Of a DNA stretch of 64,000 nt, positions 1 through 12,322 are shown one piece after another. The notes beneath the pieces are model-generated. The model did not search any database and was not told where the DNA came from. It saw nothing but the letters and a program-made list of their open reading frames with translations. Numbering within the stretch: the first letter of the stretch is position 1; each line of letters starts with the position of its first letter. Source of the DNA: Pararge aegeria (lineage: Eukaryota > Arthropoda > Insecta > Lepidoptera > Nymphalidae); contig NC_053199.1 of assembly GCF_905163445.1 (NCBI RefSeq), positions 10,434,001 to 10,498,000 on the forward strand, in the 5' to 3' direction. Both the position numbers and the translations under genes were made by a program.

Positions 1-2138
1 AAGCCCTTAGGAGGTACGGGGGCGCGTTGTTATGGAGAAGGGACCTTCGCCTCGTTAGAATGACGTTTCAGAGGCTTGTGTATTGTTGTCATAGACTCAT
101 AGCGGTATAAAGTGTATTGACTGTTTCAAGGAGTCTCTTGATACCTAAACAAAGGAGGCCTATTCCCGTATACTGTATCTCGAATAATGATTTAAAGGGG
201 AACTGAATGTTTTAATATGGATCCTGGCTTACCTTCTGACCGCCATTTCATTTTATTTTCAACAAAGCGACCACGCATATAACTTGTATTACTAAACACC
301 TAGCATCAATACAAATATGTATAGTATATTTCCAAAATCAATAAGTGTCAGTTTTGTTTTTTATAAGCTATAGAAATTTTGCTCGGAACCAAAACTTAAA
401 AAATCGAGGGCCGTTGAGAAATCGTTTATAATATGAATTTATAAATAATAGAAAAAAATCTATTACAGGGATGCATAATTTTAGAGTTAATGAAAAATAA
501 AAATAATAAAGTTTGTATTTATTTTGCGGCGCTTGATCGCACGTTTTGAACTTGACTGGCATAAATAAGAGATATAAATATTATAATTAAAACATTACGT
601 TACGACTCTTGAAAACGTGGAGAGCAGCTAGCCTTTAAAACATCCCTTTACAGGAATATTTACCATAATGTTTTCACTGTAATGATGCCATAACACAAAA
701 AAAATATGCTATCATTTTTATTTTGATGAACCATGATTTTGATGATGTAATTTTAAAAAGGGTTAAATAGAAACGATATTCAGTAATTCTGTGTAAATTT
801 CGTTGAATAGACATAAATTGATGAGCCAATTATGAAGAATGACCAATTTATAAGGGTTCCAACGAACGTTTGTAGTAATTGCTGAGAAGGTTTTGATCTC
901 ACAGCAAAACAATCAGTCTCAATAGCGAAACAACTTAGTGCAATTATCTTTAAAGTGCGATTACATCACTGTTTGTCGAGCCAATTGGGATCGCAATAAC
1001 AATAACAATTTCGCAAATCGCTGTTTTGCGGCAGATTTATATCTGCAATACCCTTTGTATAAGATCAGGGGCCCAAGTCTGCTATTACAATCGTCTGTGT
1101 CGTCTTATGTTAGTAATAATTTTTATTTATTTATGACTAATGTTTAGGGATCATTTATGTTAAACTGCGCAGGTTATCACTGTGATAACATAAATATAAT
1201 ACAACATATAACATATGTAATAACTAATTATAGTTAGTAAAACATTTTACATTATTTTTGTTTTTTTTTTTCGATAACAGGTCAGTAGTCTTGCTTCAGC
1301 ACGCTCTGTGCTGATGTAAAATGATGTAGCAGTGTCTTCATATCCATACCTAGGCATGCCTTGCCTTCGTTTTGCTATCATTTTAATATTCTCAAATTTT
1401 TTATTAAAGTTACAAGAATTTTTACAAAATTACAATAATCCTAACTACAAAAGAATAGGTAACCTGTTTGAAGTTTTTAAAATGTTATTTTAGTATTTTA
1501 ATATAAAGTACCTCCTAATCTTTTTCTTTTAGCCTTACAGGTTAAGGCTGAAAGAAGGAAACCTACTTACTAGGTAACTACTTGTTGTACCTACACTGTT
1601 GCATCATGATGTAAACCACGGTAAAATACAGGAAAAGTACTCTGGACTACATAAATTAAAAAAATTAAAAAATATATATAACGTCAGCTTAGTAAAGCAC
1701 CTTAAACAGATATGCAAACCGTAATTATATATATATTTTGACGCTATTCCACGCTTATTTTTTATAACTTTAAAACAAAGAGCATTAGGTCACTCTGACA
1801 TTACAGTGTGTTTTTATAAACACTGTAGTTTACGAGATTTGCTATTTCTAACCAAGTTTATATATACTGGTTATAAAGTGAAGTTACCCGGAAAATTGAT
1901 CTCAAGAGTTTATGTAGCTGGCAGTAGCCGGGGCTGTTTAAACTTCTCGACCTTGACTTAAGTTCATTATCCTGAGGCTTTTGCGGTTACTTAAGCCCTT
2001 AGGGCGCCATCGGATTACAGGCTACAGGGCACCGCGATCGTAATTAATTTAATGAGACTGTTATTGTAACAAAAAAAAATTGTTTCCAAGATTCCCCAGT
2101 TCTAAAGCGTTTTAAGTAGGTTCAAAGTATCTCATGAC
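1..2138. other. Repeat-poor AT-rich DNA, no gene recognised
   Basis: No open frame here looks like a protein. There are A/T runs, a short perfect hairpin at 1173-1189 (GTTATCAC, one-base loop, GTGATAAC) and a second at 1296-1314 (TCAGCAC/GTGCTGA). The sequence around the second is related to 57300-57345, so it is probably part of an old interspersed repeat. Nothing else is recognised. Confidence 0.5.
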
Positions 2139-2290
2139 TGTTATCGTCAGCCTATTAACGTCTCACTACAAGACACAGGCCTCCTCTCTTATACGAGAAA
2201 GGGGTTTTAGAGCATAGACTTGTTGGACAGAGGGATCCAAGGATGTGGTTTTCAATGCGTGAAAATCCAGCTCCCTCAGTATAAAACACA
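2139..2290 (-). mobile_element. SINE tail fragment
   Basis: Read on the plus strand, the block TCAGCCTATTAACGTC, then an ACAGGCCTCCTCTC motif, matches the reversed 3' tail common in lepidopteran tRNA-derived SINEs. The head is not recognisable, so this is an old truncated copy. The identification is from memory of the repeat type. Confidence 0.45.
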
Positions 2291-3243
2291 GACAACTTTT
2301 TTGATCGACGCGAAATCAAATAATTTTTGATGTGTCTTTCATGAAACTATTTAAGACGAAACAGACATATAAATATTTTGGTAAAAATGCATATTTAATC
2401 ATTTTGGCATCATTGGTTAGAGGACCTAATAAAATTATTATACATTTATTATACATTTTTAAGTTACACAGAGCAGCTTAATGCACTTATATGCGGATTT
2501 TATTGAAATTTTTAACACATCTTGACCATGTTCTGTATTGACCCATAATTTACCGATTTTTATCCTGGAAAAATATTTTGATTCCGCGGCAAATGAAATA
2601 TTCTACGCTGACCTAAAAAAGAATCTAGTTAAGACTAACTCCAAATGATATTAAATAGAAATGTTTCATAAACGAAACAACCGTTCGCTTGTTTTCATTT
2701 ATCCAACCATTACTTCTGAGTTCTGCTGCGGTTTTTCAAATTTAATTGTGACCGCATTTTAAATAATTCATTAATGACCGCGTTGTGGAATTATAATCAG
2801 GTGCATTATAAACGAGAGGTAAATACATTTTTTATATCTTCCATCTATATCTTTAAACTCTCATCACTTCTCAATAATGGAAAGGCATATGTACGCTTTA
2901 TAAATGCCTATTGTAGGCCTACCTGATATAAGTATATCTATAAGGGGTTGATTATTATTAATTTGTTACGAAACCTACTCAAGGTGAATGCTCTCTGTTG
3001 TTACAACACTTTTGTTACAGCACTGCTAGTTGTTACAACACTTTTGTAATCCGACAACCCGCATCTGAGCAGCGTAGTGACTCTAAATTCTTTAAAAAAA
3101 AAAAAAAAAAACTATGACTATAGATCACAGCGCTTGCCACTGCGCAAGGAAGGTTGTCAAAAATGATAGTCATCATTAAATATGTTCCGTTTGTAAAGTA
3201 AGGGTCATATATGTAGAATTGTTTACTGTATAAGCATGGCGGA

Positions 3244-3530
3244 AGCGGTCAGAGCCCAGTGTGTAGGATTTCGACTTCACTTTCGGGAGGCCGAATTCGA
3301 ATCCCAGCACTCATCTCTCATTCAGCTAAATTATGTGCTTTTCAAGCAATTAAAATACCAATTGCTTCAACGGTTAAGGATAACACGTGACGTGAGGAAA
3401 CCTGCATGCCTGCGAGTTCTCCATAATATTTTCAAAGGTCTGTGGAGTCCACGGCCTTAACCCCTCATCAATAGGTTTGCCTTATCAACCAATAATGGGT
3501 TGTTATGATGATGATGATGATAATAATGGT
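3244..3530 (+). mobile_element. tRNA-derived SINE, family B
   Basis: The copy opens with a tRNA-like head (AGCGGTCAGAGCCCAGTG, then a B-box-like GAATTCGAATCCCAGCAC). It continues through the family body (GCAATTAAAATACC, GAGGAAACCTGCATGCCTG, GTTCTCCATAATATT) and ends in a GATGATGATGATGA tail. Part of the 3' body seen in fuller copies, the GAGACCCGTGCCC block, is missing. An open frame inside it (3236-3460) is a by-product, not a gene. Confidence 0.85.
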
Positions 3531-4283
3531 ACAATCAAGAGCATTTTGAGCTAGAACTAAGGGCTATATGCACAGCACACACACAGAGATCACCTCAGAA
3601 TCAGGCTGTACCTACTCTAGCTCTAACACAAACAACGTTTTAACAGCACCATTTGTCTTGACAACCAACTTTACACGAAATGATTTTGGTTGTAATACCA
3701 ACTGTATACATACTTCTAGTATAACTCAGAGTTACTTCTAGAACAATGTGAAACGGTCACTAAATTAAACGCCGCATTACAGTTATCATAAAGTTTCGCG
3801 TTAACTACGACTGTGATTTCGCTTTAAACTCTATTTCTCTGAAAACTTTTGTAATTAACAACGTCCTAACTGTACACAGTATCCTCTAACTTTCAGTAAC
3901 GTTGAGATACCCACTACAGAACAGTTATAATTAAATACTTTACTGGCGTTTTGTTTAATTTATATTTTAACAAGCTGCCTCGTACGACTATGTCAAATTT
4001 GCTCGCTGTTTGCATTTTTATGTAGGAAACATCTGCAAGCTTCATAAATCTTCATTTTTTAGCCCGATGAGCGCTATGGTCTGCAAAAGGCTCCAGCAAG
4101 GGTAATTCGGGGAATTATAATTTCAGATTTTCCTCCGGTCTGGTCTGGTCTAATGGGATTTATTCTCTTTTTGTATTTTTAGTAGCAAACTAGTAGCTTT
4201 ACAAAACTTAATTTTTTATCGCAATGCTTAGCAATGTAATGCCAATACACCCCACCAATCGGTTTCTTGGTTTTCAAAATTAT
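3531..4283. other. No gene or repeat recognised
   Basis: This is AT-rich DNA with no long open frame, no tRNA-like box and no family match that I can see. Confidence 0.4.
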
Positions 4284-4415
4284 AAGGTTGCCTGGAAGAG
4301 ATCGCTACTAAGCGATAAGGCCGCTTATTGTATCCCACTTTTTAATTTTCCTATTGTTGTGTCCCTTTTTTCCGTTTGTGGGGTACAAATTAAGTGCATG
4401 AATAAAAAAATAAAA
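4284..4415 (+). mobile_element. LINE-like 3' end, family C
   Basis: It contains GGTTGCCTGGAAGAGATCGC, the AGCGATAAGGCCGC block, a T-rich stretch and a terminal AATAAAAAAATAAAAA. The same block occurs at 15616, 21360 (minus), 28558 (minus) and 58489 (minus), each with a divergent A-rich end, as expected of 5'-truncated non-LTR retrotransposon 3' ends. The overlapping open frame (4224-4487) is not a gene. Confidence 0.7.
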
Positions 4416-4485
4416 ACTGTAAGGTTACACATAAAAGGGGCAATTTTAAGAATTATATATTCTGATTTTTCTCTGTTGTGGTGGT

Positions 4486-4640
4486 AGCTTTGGCCATGGC
4501 TAGATACCAGACTTCCGACAAAGACAAATTACGATTCAGTGTTGCGATAACATGTCACGTAGAAACCAATTAGGGATAAGGGATTCATATAACTGCCATA
4601 CCTACTACAGATTAGCCCGCTGCCATCTTGCAACAGCATC
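4486..4640 (+). mobile_element. SINE fragment, family F
   Basis: The family F core is visible: CACGTAGAAACCAATTAGGG, then ATATAACTGCCATACC and TTAGCCCGCTGCCATCTT. It is diverged from the fuller copy at 31955 and its head is poorly preserved. Confidence 0.6.
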
Positions 4641-4724
4641 AACCAAATCTTGGAGGGTAGTAAAAATAATCTTAGCGTATTTGTTGAAAGAAAATCTAAT
4701 GTATTGAATTTATACACCATCCGG

Positions 4725-4790
4725 GCATCGAAGCCAGGACCTCGGAATCCGGAATCAATCATGCTATACAAAGAACCATAACAGAAAATT
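4725..4790 (-). mobile_element. Possible reversed tRNA-like SINE head
   Basis: GGGCATCGAAGCCAGGACCTC reads in reverse like a tRNA B box with its flank, as in the SINE heads at 34480 and 61990. The match is short and degraded. Confidence 0.3.
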
Positions 4791-5559
4791 AGGCATGTAT
4801 AACTGGAGAAAAACGAAATTATAGCTGAAGAAGAAGTCTTTTTCTGCATCTAATCTTTCCGTACTGTTTTCGATGCTATAAGCTTCTTTGTAGTACCAGT
4901 TTTTCTTCCTTACACAGAAAACCAATTCGTCCTCAGAGCTTACGTATATACCTTAAATAAGTTCGAAAAGCAACATTCTAAAAGCCAATGCAATTTGAAT
5001 TTCAAAGCTTAGACAAAATAAATTCTGAAAGCATGGTTGATAAATCTTGCGGTCGCGTAAGGTTTATCTCGTAGGGGTATGAAAGCCCGCATTAGCATAT
5101 GCTAACGTCAGCTATGCTCCAACACCTCCGCTGCAGCCTTTGTTCACGACCCACAGGAGTCAACGTCAGAACATCTTTTTGCTCTAACATTCAGCGGTGC
5201 ATTTGGTGCTTCTTTATGTGCTAGTAATTTTAGAACGCTAATCGTAAATTTCATCTCACTCAAGGCATCACCTCATCGTCAGTTGTTAAATGATTCGGCT
5301 TTGGATGCAAGCCTCCTTTCTTATAACAGATAGTGATTAAGAGTTTTAACCCATCCCACTGTTCTAATTCGGGGTTAGCTGGCTCTAATAAACATCTACA
5401 AATAAAGTAATGCACTCTCCTGTAAAAGATACAGAAGTCGTATCACCGCTGCCGCCAAGTTAAATGGTGCATTTGGTAATTCTCTTTTTTTGTTGCCTAT
5501 CAGCCATTCAATTTCTCTTTATAACTCGTTTTTTATATGTCTATAACTTATCAGGCGAT
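4791..5559. other. No gene recognised; possible extra degenerate tandem unit
   Basis: No protein frame is supported. Two echoes of GGTGCATTTGGT (near 5198 and 5466) suggest that the tandem array starting near 5560 once extended further left, but units cannot be drawn confidently. Confidence 0.35.
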
Positions 5560-6530
5560 GTCGACGTGAGCTTAGGGTGCACAAATCACAATTATAATTT
5601 AAATACATATGAGGCAAATAGATGTGAGTCACCTTAATACATCCGCTGCGCGTTCTTCATTTACATCATCAGTAGCTAATTAAGAAATGCGTTTTAGCAG
5701 TTGCGGCTATGAAGATTCTCGTCGCAGTGTGCAAAAAGACTTTAATGACTCACAAAACTAGCTCTTTTGAGCTTTATTTTTAGAATGTATGAACTTCAGG
5801 TGATGCCACAGTTTTTATTGCGTTCATACAGAATTAGTGTGTAGCAAGTCCACGTAGAGATCAGGTGCTTAGTTAAAACAAATCGGTATGAATGTAATGT
5901 TATATTTTAATCTATATGCACCTCGAATGCGACAAATAAATGGGGCTGACCTTGGTACATCAGCTATATATAGGTGTATTCTACATTTCGATCGTCAGTG
6001 GTAAAAGATACTGCTCTCTCAACTCAAATTTACAGAAGACACCGACAATTCTTGATCTTCAGACCTGTCTCTTTGGACTGGATGGCCTTATAAGATTATA
6101 TCTGAGTTTTAGGGCGTTAGAACAGAGTTTGTGTGAAGCAAGTCCTTGTAGAAACGAGGTGCCAAATATACAGCGTTTGAATAGAAACTATAAGGTTAAT
6201 ATAGATTATATGCACCCGAAATGGGCCAAATAAAACGGACTAACCTGGTCACATCAACTGTATGTTCTACATTCAGTAAGTTAGTAATCACGACTATTCA
6301 AGCAGTGCAAACGACTATCATGACATACAAAAATGCTCTTCGGAACTGTTTCTTTAGAGTGAATGAACTTATCAGGTGATTTTGGAGTTTTTAGGGCGTT
6401 CAAACTGAACTATTGTGAAGCAAGTCCGCTTAGAGACGAGGTGCTAAATATAAAAGTACAGTGGCGTATGTATGTAAACTGGAAATGTCATCTATATTGA
6501 AACTGTGTCAGCTTGGTGCCCCGCCACCTG
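5560..6530. repeat. Diverged tandem array, unit about 290 bp
   Basis: The motif AGCAAGTCC followed by a TAGAGACGAGGTGCT-like block recurs at about 5843, 6137 and 6419, spacings of 294 and 282 bp. A second landmark, ATGCACCnnGAAATG followed by AAATAAA and a CTGACCTGG-like block, recurs near 5578, 5916 and 6210 and weakly near 6472. The order of landmarks is kept, so these are direct repeats of one unit and not scattered copies. Open frames at 5940 and 6505 are unconvincing. It could be a decayed minisatellite or the internal array of a transposon. Confidence 0.6.
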
Positions 6531-7019
6531 TTGCACGATGCTAATAGGATCACTGCGCTATACCTACCCTGCTCTATTGCGGACGTTTTATAAGTATAGT
6601 TTACAAAGTTTTCACTTCAAAAAAATTCAAGCTAAAATGAACCATTTATCGAATATATTGGCTCCTGTTAAAGGCAGGAGAAAAAAAATAAGGTTCAAAA
6701 ATTAAAGTTGCTATTCTCTTCGTGTTGGTCATGTTTTTAATCAAAGTTAAAACATGATTTTTTGTAAAATTAATCACTGTCGTAAACTAATGATGTTTTA
6801 ACATATTTACCGTGTATTGACGGCAGTTCAGAATACAGTTATCACCACCCTTTCTCCCCCCTCGTGTGACATAGGTACGAGGCGACTAAGAGAATATAGA
6901 GGAGAACGGGTGTTTGTGCTACTACTACCATCTCATGTGATCACCAATCCGTCTTCCTAGCGTGGTCATTACGGGAAAATACTCCTAAGAGAGAGAATAT
7001 AAGACCAGCAGTGCACTAT
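6531..7019. other. No gene or repeat recognised
   Basis: This AT-rich sequence contains a C-rich patch (CACCCTTTCTCCCCCCTCG near 6845) but no coding or repeat signature that I can name. Confidence 0.35.
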
Positions 7020-7275
7020 GAAATGCTACTGATAGTGGTTAGGACATCTAGTCGAGAAGATCGAGTTTGATCCCTTGGAAAACAACTCTTAAAGATTGTC
7101 TCAAGAAATAAAATATCACTTGCTTCAACAGTGAAGAATGACATCGTGAGGATACTTGCATGTCAGAATGTATGCTGTATGTAGAAGGCGTTAAATCTAC
7201 CAATCCACACTAACCAGCGTGGTGGAATATGGCCTAATCCCTTCTCGATTTTGATAGGAGACCCGTACATTGATT
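7020..7275 (+). mobile_element. Old divergent SINE, family B
   Basis: The order of family B landmarks is kept but mutated: GTGGTTAGGACATCTAGTCG, AAATATCACTTGCTTCAACA, GACATCGTGAGG, a CAATCCACACTAACCAGCG block and GGAGACCCGTACATTGATT. Divergence is much higher than in the copies at 47305 or 61233. Confidence 0.6.
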
Positions 7276-7369
7276 ATGACAGTACCTTTTAATCACAGCT
7301 TTCGTAAAACTATCACATGGGCACCGGGGTATTTACTTTAATATAAGATATTATCAAAATTAAGCTTAA

Positions 7370-7560
7370 TTTGCTATACTCCGCGAACAGCAGGAGAATC
7401 TGTGTGGTGTAATTTATAATTTCTTCAATCCTTATACTCCACACCAAACAGATCCTCGGCAATACACCCTATACGCACGTTTCGCTCCGAAACCGGAGCA
7501 TCATCAGGAGATGTTGACTTTACAATTAATAATTGTTAAGTGTTCATTGTAAAGTCAACA
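7370..7560 (-). mobile_element. Fold-back element, copy 1 (one arm)
   Basis: The block GTGTGGTGTAATTTATAATT with TTCTTCAATC, then CTCCACACC, TCGGCAATAC, ACGCACGTTTC and CATCAGGAGATG, matches in inverse orientation the element at 32832-33018. Here only one long arm is present. The other end instead folds as GTTGACTTTACAAT/ATTGTAAAGTCAAC (7513-7559). It is non-coding. Confidence 0.6.
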
Positions 7561-8130
7561 ACATGGATTTCCGCAAAGTAACGCCTGCTTCTATATAATA
7601 TTTAATATAAGAGATATCAGATATTGTACGAAGACAAAATTGCTGGTATCCGTTAGTAAGTTAATCAAATTATATTTTCGCGCATGGTAACTGTCAACAA
7701 ATCCAAAAAGTAGTCGTCAGTCTTTCGCAATGATCGTCGTTTATTTTGGATGTCGTGCAAAGCGTTTCATATATTAAGTTTATTGCGCCATAAAATCACA
7801 ATATATGCGGCAAGCGTAAATAAGAAACAATACTTTTTTGCATAAAACATATCTGCACCCTTATTACGAAACGAACTCGCAGTCGGTTTTCGTGTATCGA
7901 AATTACTATAACATAGCCCACGGCTTAGGTCTCTACTCTCACAAGGGATATGTAAAGCTTATACCGACCACGATACTTTTTCACAAATCAATTATAAAAA
8001 CCCGGACCGTCGGACCATCAGAAAGGAGGTACTGAAAATGTATTGATAGACCACAAGGATTTTAACCCAAGCGCTTAAATATAGCATGTGAAGCAGTCAG
8101 TTTTATTGTTACTGCAAAAATAATCGTTAA
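7561..8130. other. No gene recognised
   Basis: No long frame or family match was seen. A short frame at 7838-8035 has no recognisable feature. Confidence 0.35.
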
Positions 8131-8215
8131 AGCCCGCTTACCCCCATTGGAGCAGCATGGTGGGTTGGCTCTTTTTAGGTATTTTTAAGACAGGAGGCCT
8201 TGCAGTTGCGAATTT
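8131..8215 (+). mobile_element. SINE tail fragment
   Basis: CCATTGGAGCAGCATGGTGG followed by AGACAGGAGGCCTTGC resembles, in forward orientation, the SINE tail type seen reversed at 2139. Confidence 0.4.
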
Positions 8216-8351
8216 TGGAACTAAAATCTACCGTGCTTCTCCACGTTGAGTTATTTGGCTTAGGTTACGAACTTCGTCGACTCTTAGGTAACGAATAAAA
8301 TCATTTTTAGTCATTATAACCGATGTTTGTGCAAGAAGTCCAAAAAAAAAA

Positions 8352-8545
8352 ACAATGATTTCAAGTAGACTCTACATTGAACCGTGAGGTTTGTCTGCTT
8401 ATTGTAACTCTACCACCGGTTCAGAACGCAGACTGAAAAAAAACCGGCAAGAAACTCTCAACGTCAACAATTTGCAATTTAATGTTAATTTTATATCTTG
8501 AGATAGACATATAAAGCAAAGCCGGATTCTTTAAAGCAAAGGTTC
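8352..8545 (+). mobile_element. LINE-like 3' end, family E
   Basis: ATTTCAAGTAG, CTACCACCGGTTCAGAACGC, CCGGCAAGAAACTC, CAACAATTTGCA and AAAGCCGGATTCTT align in order with the better copy at 21770. It is mutated and non-coding. Confidence 0.65.
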
Positions 8546-8934
8546 AGGTTAAAGCGTAATATATTGATTAAATTTCGTCGTTATATAGTTTCGAACTCGA
8601 AAACCACCAACGCTTCCGAATATTGCGGTCTCGTACTAAAGGTACAGTTATTGTGGGAGCTGAAAACATTCGTACAGTGAAAGAGAGACGTGTGTTTTCC
8701 ATATAATTTCCATATCTAGGACGCGTTATTGTTCTGGTGAAATTAGAGCCAATGCGTGGCGTAACGTTGCGAAATCTAACGGATGTGACGTGGTATCACT
8801 GACATGTTTATTTAGTGCAAGTGTAGTTTTGCCTCGCATTAACTCATTGTTTGACGTATAATGGGTGATAGGAGGACAGTAGTATCGATTCCTTTGAACA
8901 ACAATACTAACTAAATTATCAGGTTTAATAGGAG

Positions 8935-9060
8935 TGTGAAGTCAAGTGGATAAGGCTTCGACTTTCCTTTATGGGGGACCGTTCGATATCTGGCTTGCAC
9001 CTTTTCGAGATTTTGTGCAAAAAAAAAAAAAAAATAGTCTTCAAGCAGTTAAATATCAAG
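8935..9060 (+). mobile_element. Truncated divergent SINE, family B
   Basis: The head block GTGGATAAGGCTTCGACTTT followed by GGGGGACCG and a poly(A) tract at 9019-9034 recalls family B. The 3' half is lost or unrecognisable. Confidence 0.45.
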
Positions 9061-10018
9061 TACTTTGAAAACGATAAGGGTGCCATATTTTAAGCATATT
9101 AGGCTGTATCATCCAGGTGAGATTAAAGTTAAATTTAAGTGGAATAAAATAATTTAAAAAGACTTTGGGTAAGCCACGTAGAATCACACACAGCTCACTT
9201 CATTTAGATGGCTCTTTGGATGTTAAAATTTAGCCTTTACCTTTTCTTCATGTTGCGAACGCATGTTAAGGGGTTGACCAGATTACCTAGGGATTTTTAA
9301 ATAACAAAAACGCTAAAGACTCGCGGGCAATCGACAGATTTAAATATGAAACGCACAACAAACCTGGAGACGTGAGAAGAAAATTAAAACGCAACATTCC
9401 AAAGCAAATTATACCTAACAGGACGACATAAAACAAGAATTTCCATAAAAACTTAATAAACTTTAACTGGTGGAGAGACAGGGTATTCCTTTTTGCTTTT
9501 ATAAACGGCTAAAATATTATTAGAGTCCAGCAAAGCTCACATTTGTCCGTCTAATAGACTGCCTGCAGCGCGCACTGCAAATATACATACAGTTCACGTA
9601 GGGAACGTTAGCGTGCCGACGAGAAATATTAACAAAAAGATAATAATTATTGTGGGTGGAGTGGTTTCGGACGCTTTGCGCTTTGTTTTAGTTGTACGAC
9701 ATGTTTGTTCTAAGAATTTTAAATATGTTAAGACATGTCGCTTATTTGCAACAAGGGTGATTAACTTAGAGCATTTTTTTTATTTTATTACTAACCCGAC
9801 AGCGAAAAACATGCGGACTGCTGATTGAAGTGAAAACTAAAACTATCTACATAGTATATTCATTTATTTATTGTTAGGTACACAAAAAAGGTAATAGCTA
9901 TAGTCTAATCGAAATATAAATAATAACAAGTTTTGATCTAAGCTAAAACCCAAACACAACTTGTAATTTTAAATGAATACAGTGTTAAAACATGAAGTAA
10001 TAGTTGACAAAGTTAAAA
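9061..10018. other. No gene or repeat recognised
   Basis: AT-rich sequence. The open frame at 9613-9828 shows no domain and is unlikely to be coding. Confidence 0.35.
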
Positions 10019-10318
10019 ACGGTCATAGCGCAGTGGGTAGTAGCTCGACTTCACTTTCGGGGGGCCGAATCCCAGCACGCACCTGTAACTTTTCTAAGAT
10101 ATGTGCGTTTTAAGTACCTAATTAAAAATATCACTTCGACAGTGAAGGAAAACATCGTGAGAAAGGCTGCATGCCTAAGAGTTCTACATAATATTCTCAA
10201 AGGTATGTGGAGTCCACCAATACGCACTGGGCCACCGTGGTGGTCCTTAACCCCTTCTCATTGTGGGAGGAGACCCGTGCCCTGTAGTGGGCCGGTAATG
10301 GATCGATACGATGATGAA
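10019..10318 (+). mobile_element. tRNA-derived SINE, family B
   Basis: This is a near full-length copy: head CGGTCATAGCGCAGTGGGTA, GGGGGGCCGAATCCCAGCAC, AAATATCACTTCGACAGTGA, ATTCTCAAAGGTATGTGGAG, GGAGGAGACCCGTGCCCTG and a decayed GATGATGA tail. The 106-residue frame starting at 10004 is read through the SINE and is not a gene. Confidence 0.85.
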
Positions 10319-11936
10319 AGTTAAAAATTGTAAGAGCAATAAAGTTAATAAAGTGTTCAAGAATACATATAGCTCATGGAAAGCGTTCGGTGACGATGAC
10401 GCGGGTGTCATGATATTTGTTCACCCAAAAAGTGTTCAACGCGCCTGAAGAAGTTTTCGCTCCAAAAAACTACAATGAAGACATATTCTCTAAGATATAA
10501 GGATAAAAGCAGGAGCGAAAATGTACGCTATTCTTTTTGTTTTAAAAATATTTTTAATCCAAGTTAGAAATGCTCTTTTGTAAAATTTTACATTTTGAGA
10601 TGTGACATCATTGTCGCAAACTTAATAAATTAAGGCCTTATTACGTTATAGTTTTGTAAGTAATAACACGTTTCCGGGCCAGAATGAATAAAATACAATT
10701 ATTTACTATTAAAACATTTTGCAGACAGTATCAAAGTCGTTAAAACTTTCTATTAGGTCGCCATCTTTTCGAAAAAGGTTTCAATTAAGTACCTCCTCCG
10801 GTAAAGGTAAGTAACTACAAAATAACCAAACCCGAAAAACTACCTTAATACCTAATGATCCATGGATAAATTAGGTAACCGCCAGATCAATGAGGCAGAT
10901 AGCCATGTTAACAATTATCAGGGCCCAGACTATACTAGGTATCAAAAGTGTATATAAGCGTAAACATGTCCATACACTTTTCCGTTATAAAAGGTCACCC
11001 TACTCGCAGTAGGTACAATGTGAAAATCTGGCATCTTTCGGAGACCGTTACGTGCTAACTTTGTTATCGCTGAGCCAACTAATTTACAAAACAATCTCCA
11101 TTTGGTCGGTTCACCGAACTTTGCAGTCAAGAACGTTTAAAGATAATACGGTCAAACTTTGCAAACGTGAGGTTTTTCTACAGTAATCGACAACGTAACT
11201 ACAGGAACTATAGTTAGATTTTTTCAGTTTTAGGGTACCGTTGCTCAGAATTTAATCACGAAACAATAATAGCACTTAACATGACAACGTATCTTACCTA
11301 CTTCTGGGTACCTTTCAACGTGAGGCGTATATAAGCCTCAGCCAAACCCTTCAAACCGAAACACATATAGGTATAAAGAAAAAAATCTATGAAGTTAAAC
11401 CGCGATTTTTAACCTGACTTCTATATTATTCCTTTAAAACACGATAGCAAGGAAATCTTATGACCGAGTACCCTTTGCAGTGTATTTCTGGTCAGTAAAG
11501 TTCAGGTGATAAAAATAAATTAAAATTACGGAACATACGGGAGAGGTCTTTGAGATTGGTCTTTTAGATACTTTAGAGACCATTAATTTACGACCTAAAA
11601 GGGGCCTTAGGCGAAGAAGCGAGGCACAACTTTACAGTAAGACAGTTAGTTATACATAAGAACAAACGCTTTAAGGCATGCTAAATAATAATGTTAAATT
11701 TAAAACACGCGACTTACAAATTCTACTATACGTAAAAAAAAAGAAATACGCCAGTTTATGGTGGCGATCAAGGCTCTTTCTTTTGATACCCATATTGAGG
11801 GAGTCGTGAAAAAATATGTTATGTAATCTTGGCCCGATCTTCATCATATATAGCTAAGAACAGTCTCGACTGATTAACCTTTCAAAGAAAAAACAAAATC
11901 AAAATTGGTTGTCCATTGGGAACCACGATGCCACAG
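10319..11936. other. Repeat-poor DNA, no gene recognised
   Basis: No convincing open frame, RNA gene or repeat family was found in these 1.6 kb. The minus-strand frame at 10942-11130 has no domain or composition bias that suggests coding. Confidence 0.4.
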
Positions 11937-11983
11937 ACAGAGACACGCACACACAAACACACGCGCATACACACACACACACA

Positions 11984-12023
<40 letters not shown>

Positions 12024-12033
12024 CTCACACTCG
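11937..12033. repeat. CA-rich microsatellite
   Basis: An interrupted (CA)n tract with CG and TA variants; the longest pure run is around 11993-12019. The open frame across it encodes only a Thr/His repeat and is an artefact. Confidence 0.95.
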
Positions 12034-12322
12034 TCGAATTTATAACAACGTCACACCGCCGTTTTTACTTCGGAAGTTAAAAATAAAGTATGTGGGTGTC
12101 ATCATAATTGTCAGAAAACGAAGAAAATTCCGCATGAGTTATTAAGTCACCGAGGTGGATTAAAGGGTTCCCACATGCACTCGACTTACGTGAAGCTGTA
12201 ACGCTCTTATCTCGTTTCCCAAGTGCAAACACACGAGATGTGCTACAGTTTGTGGGGCATTTTAGATTGCGGGGTTTCCATCAGCCTAATTGATGTCCCA
12301 CTGGTGGGAAAAGCCTCCTAAC
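12034..12322. other. Probable repeat-derived spacer
   Basis: No gene. The stretch TTTCCATCAGCCTAATTG with TGTCCCACTGGTGGGAAAAG resembles reversed SINE tail sequence but is too short to assign. Confidence 0.3.

Noticed and set aside
5560..6530. CRISPR array
   Set aside because: Units of about 290 bp, diverged, with no short identical repeats, and the genome is animal.
10004..10324. 106-residue plus-strand frame
   Set aside because: It coincides with a family B SINE, and similar frames arise in other copies (3236-3460).
11909..12145. Thr/His repeat protein frame
   Set aside because: It is the translation of a CA microsatellite.
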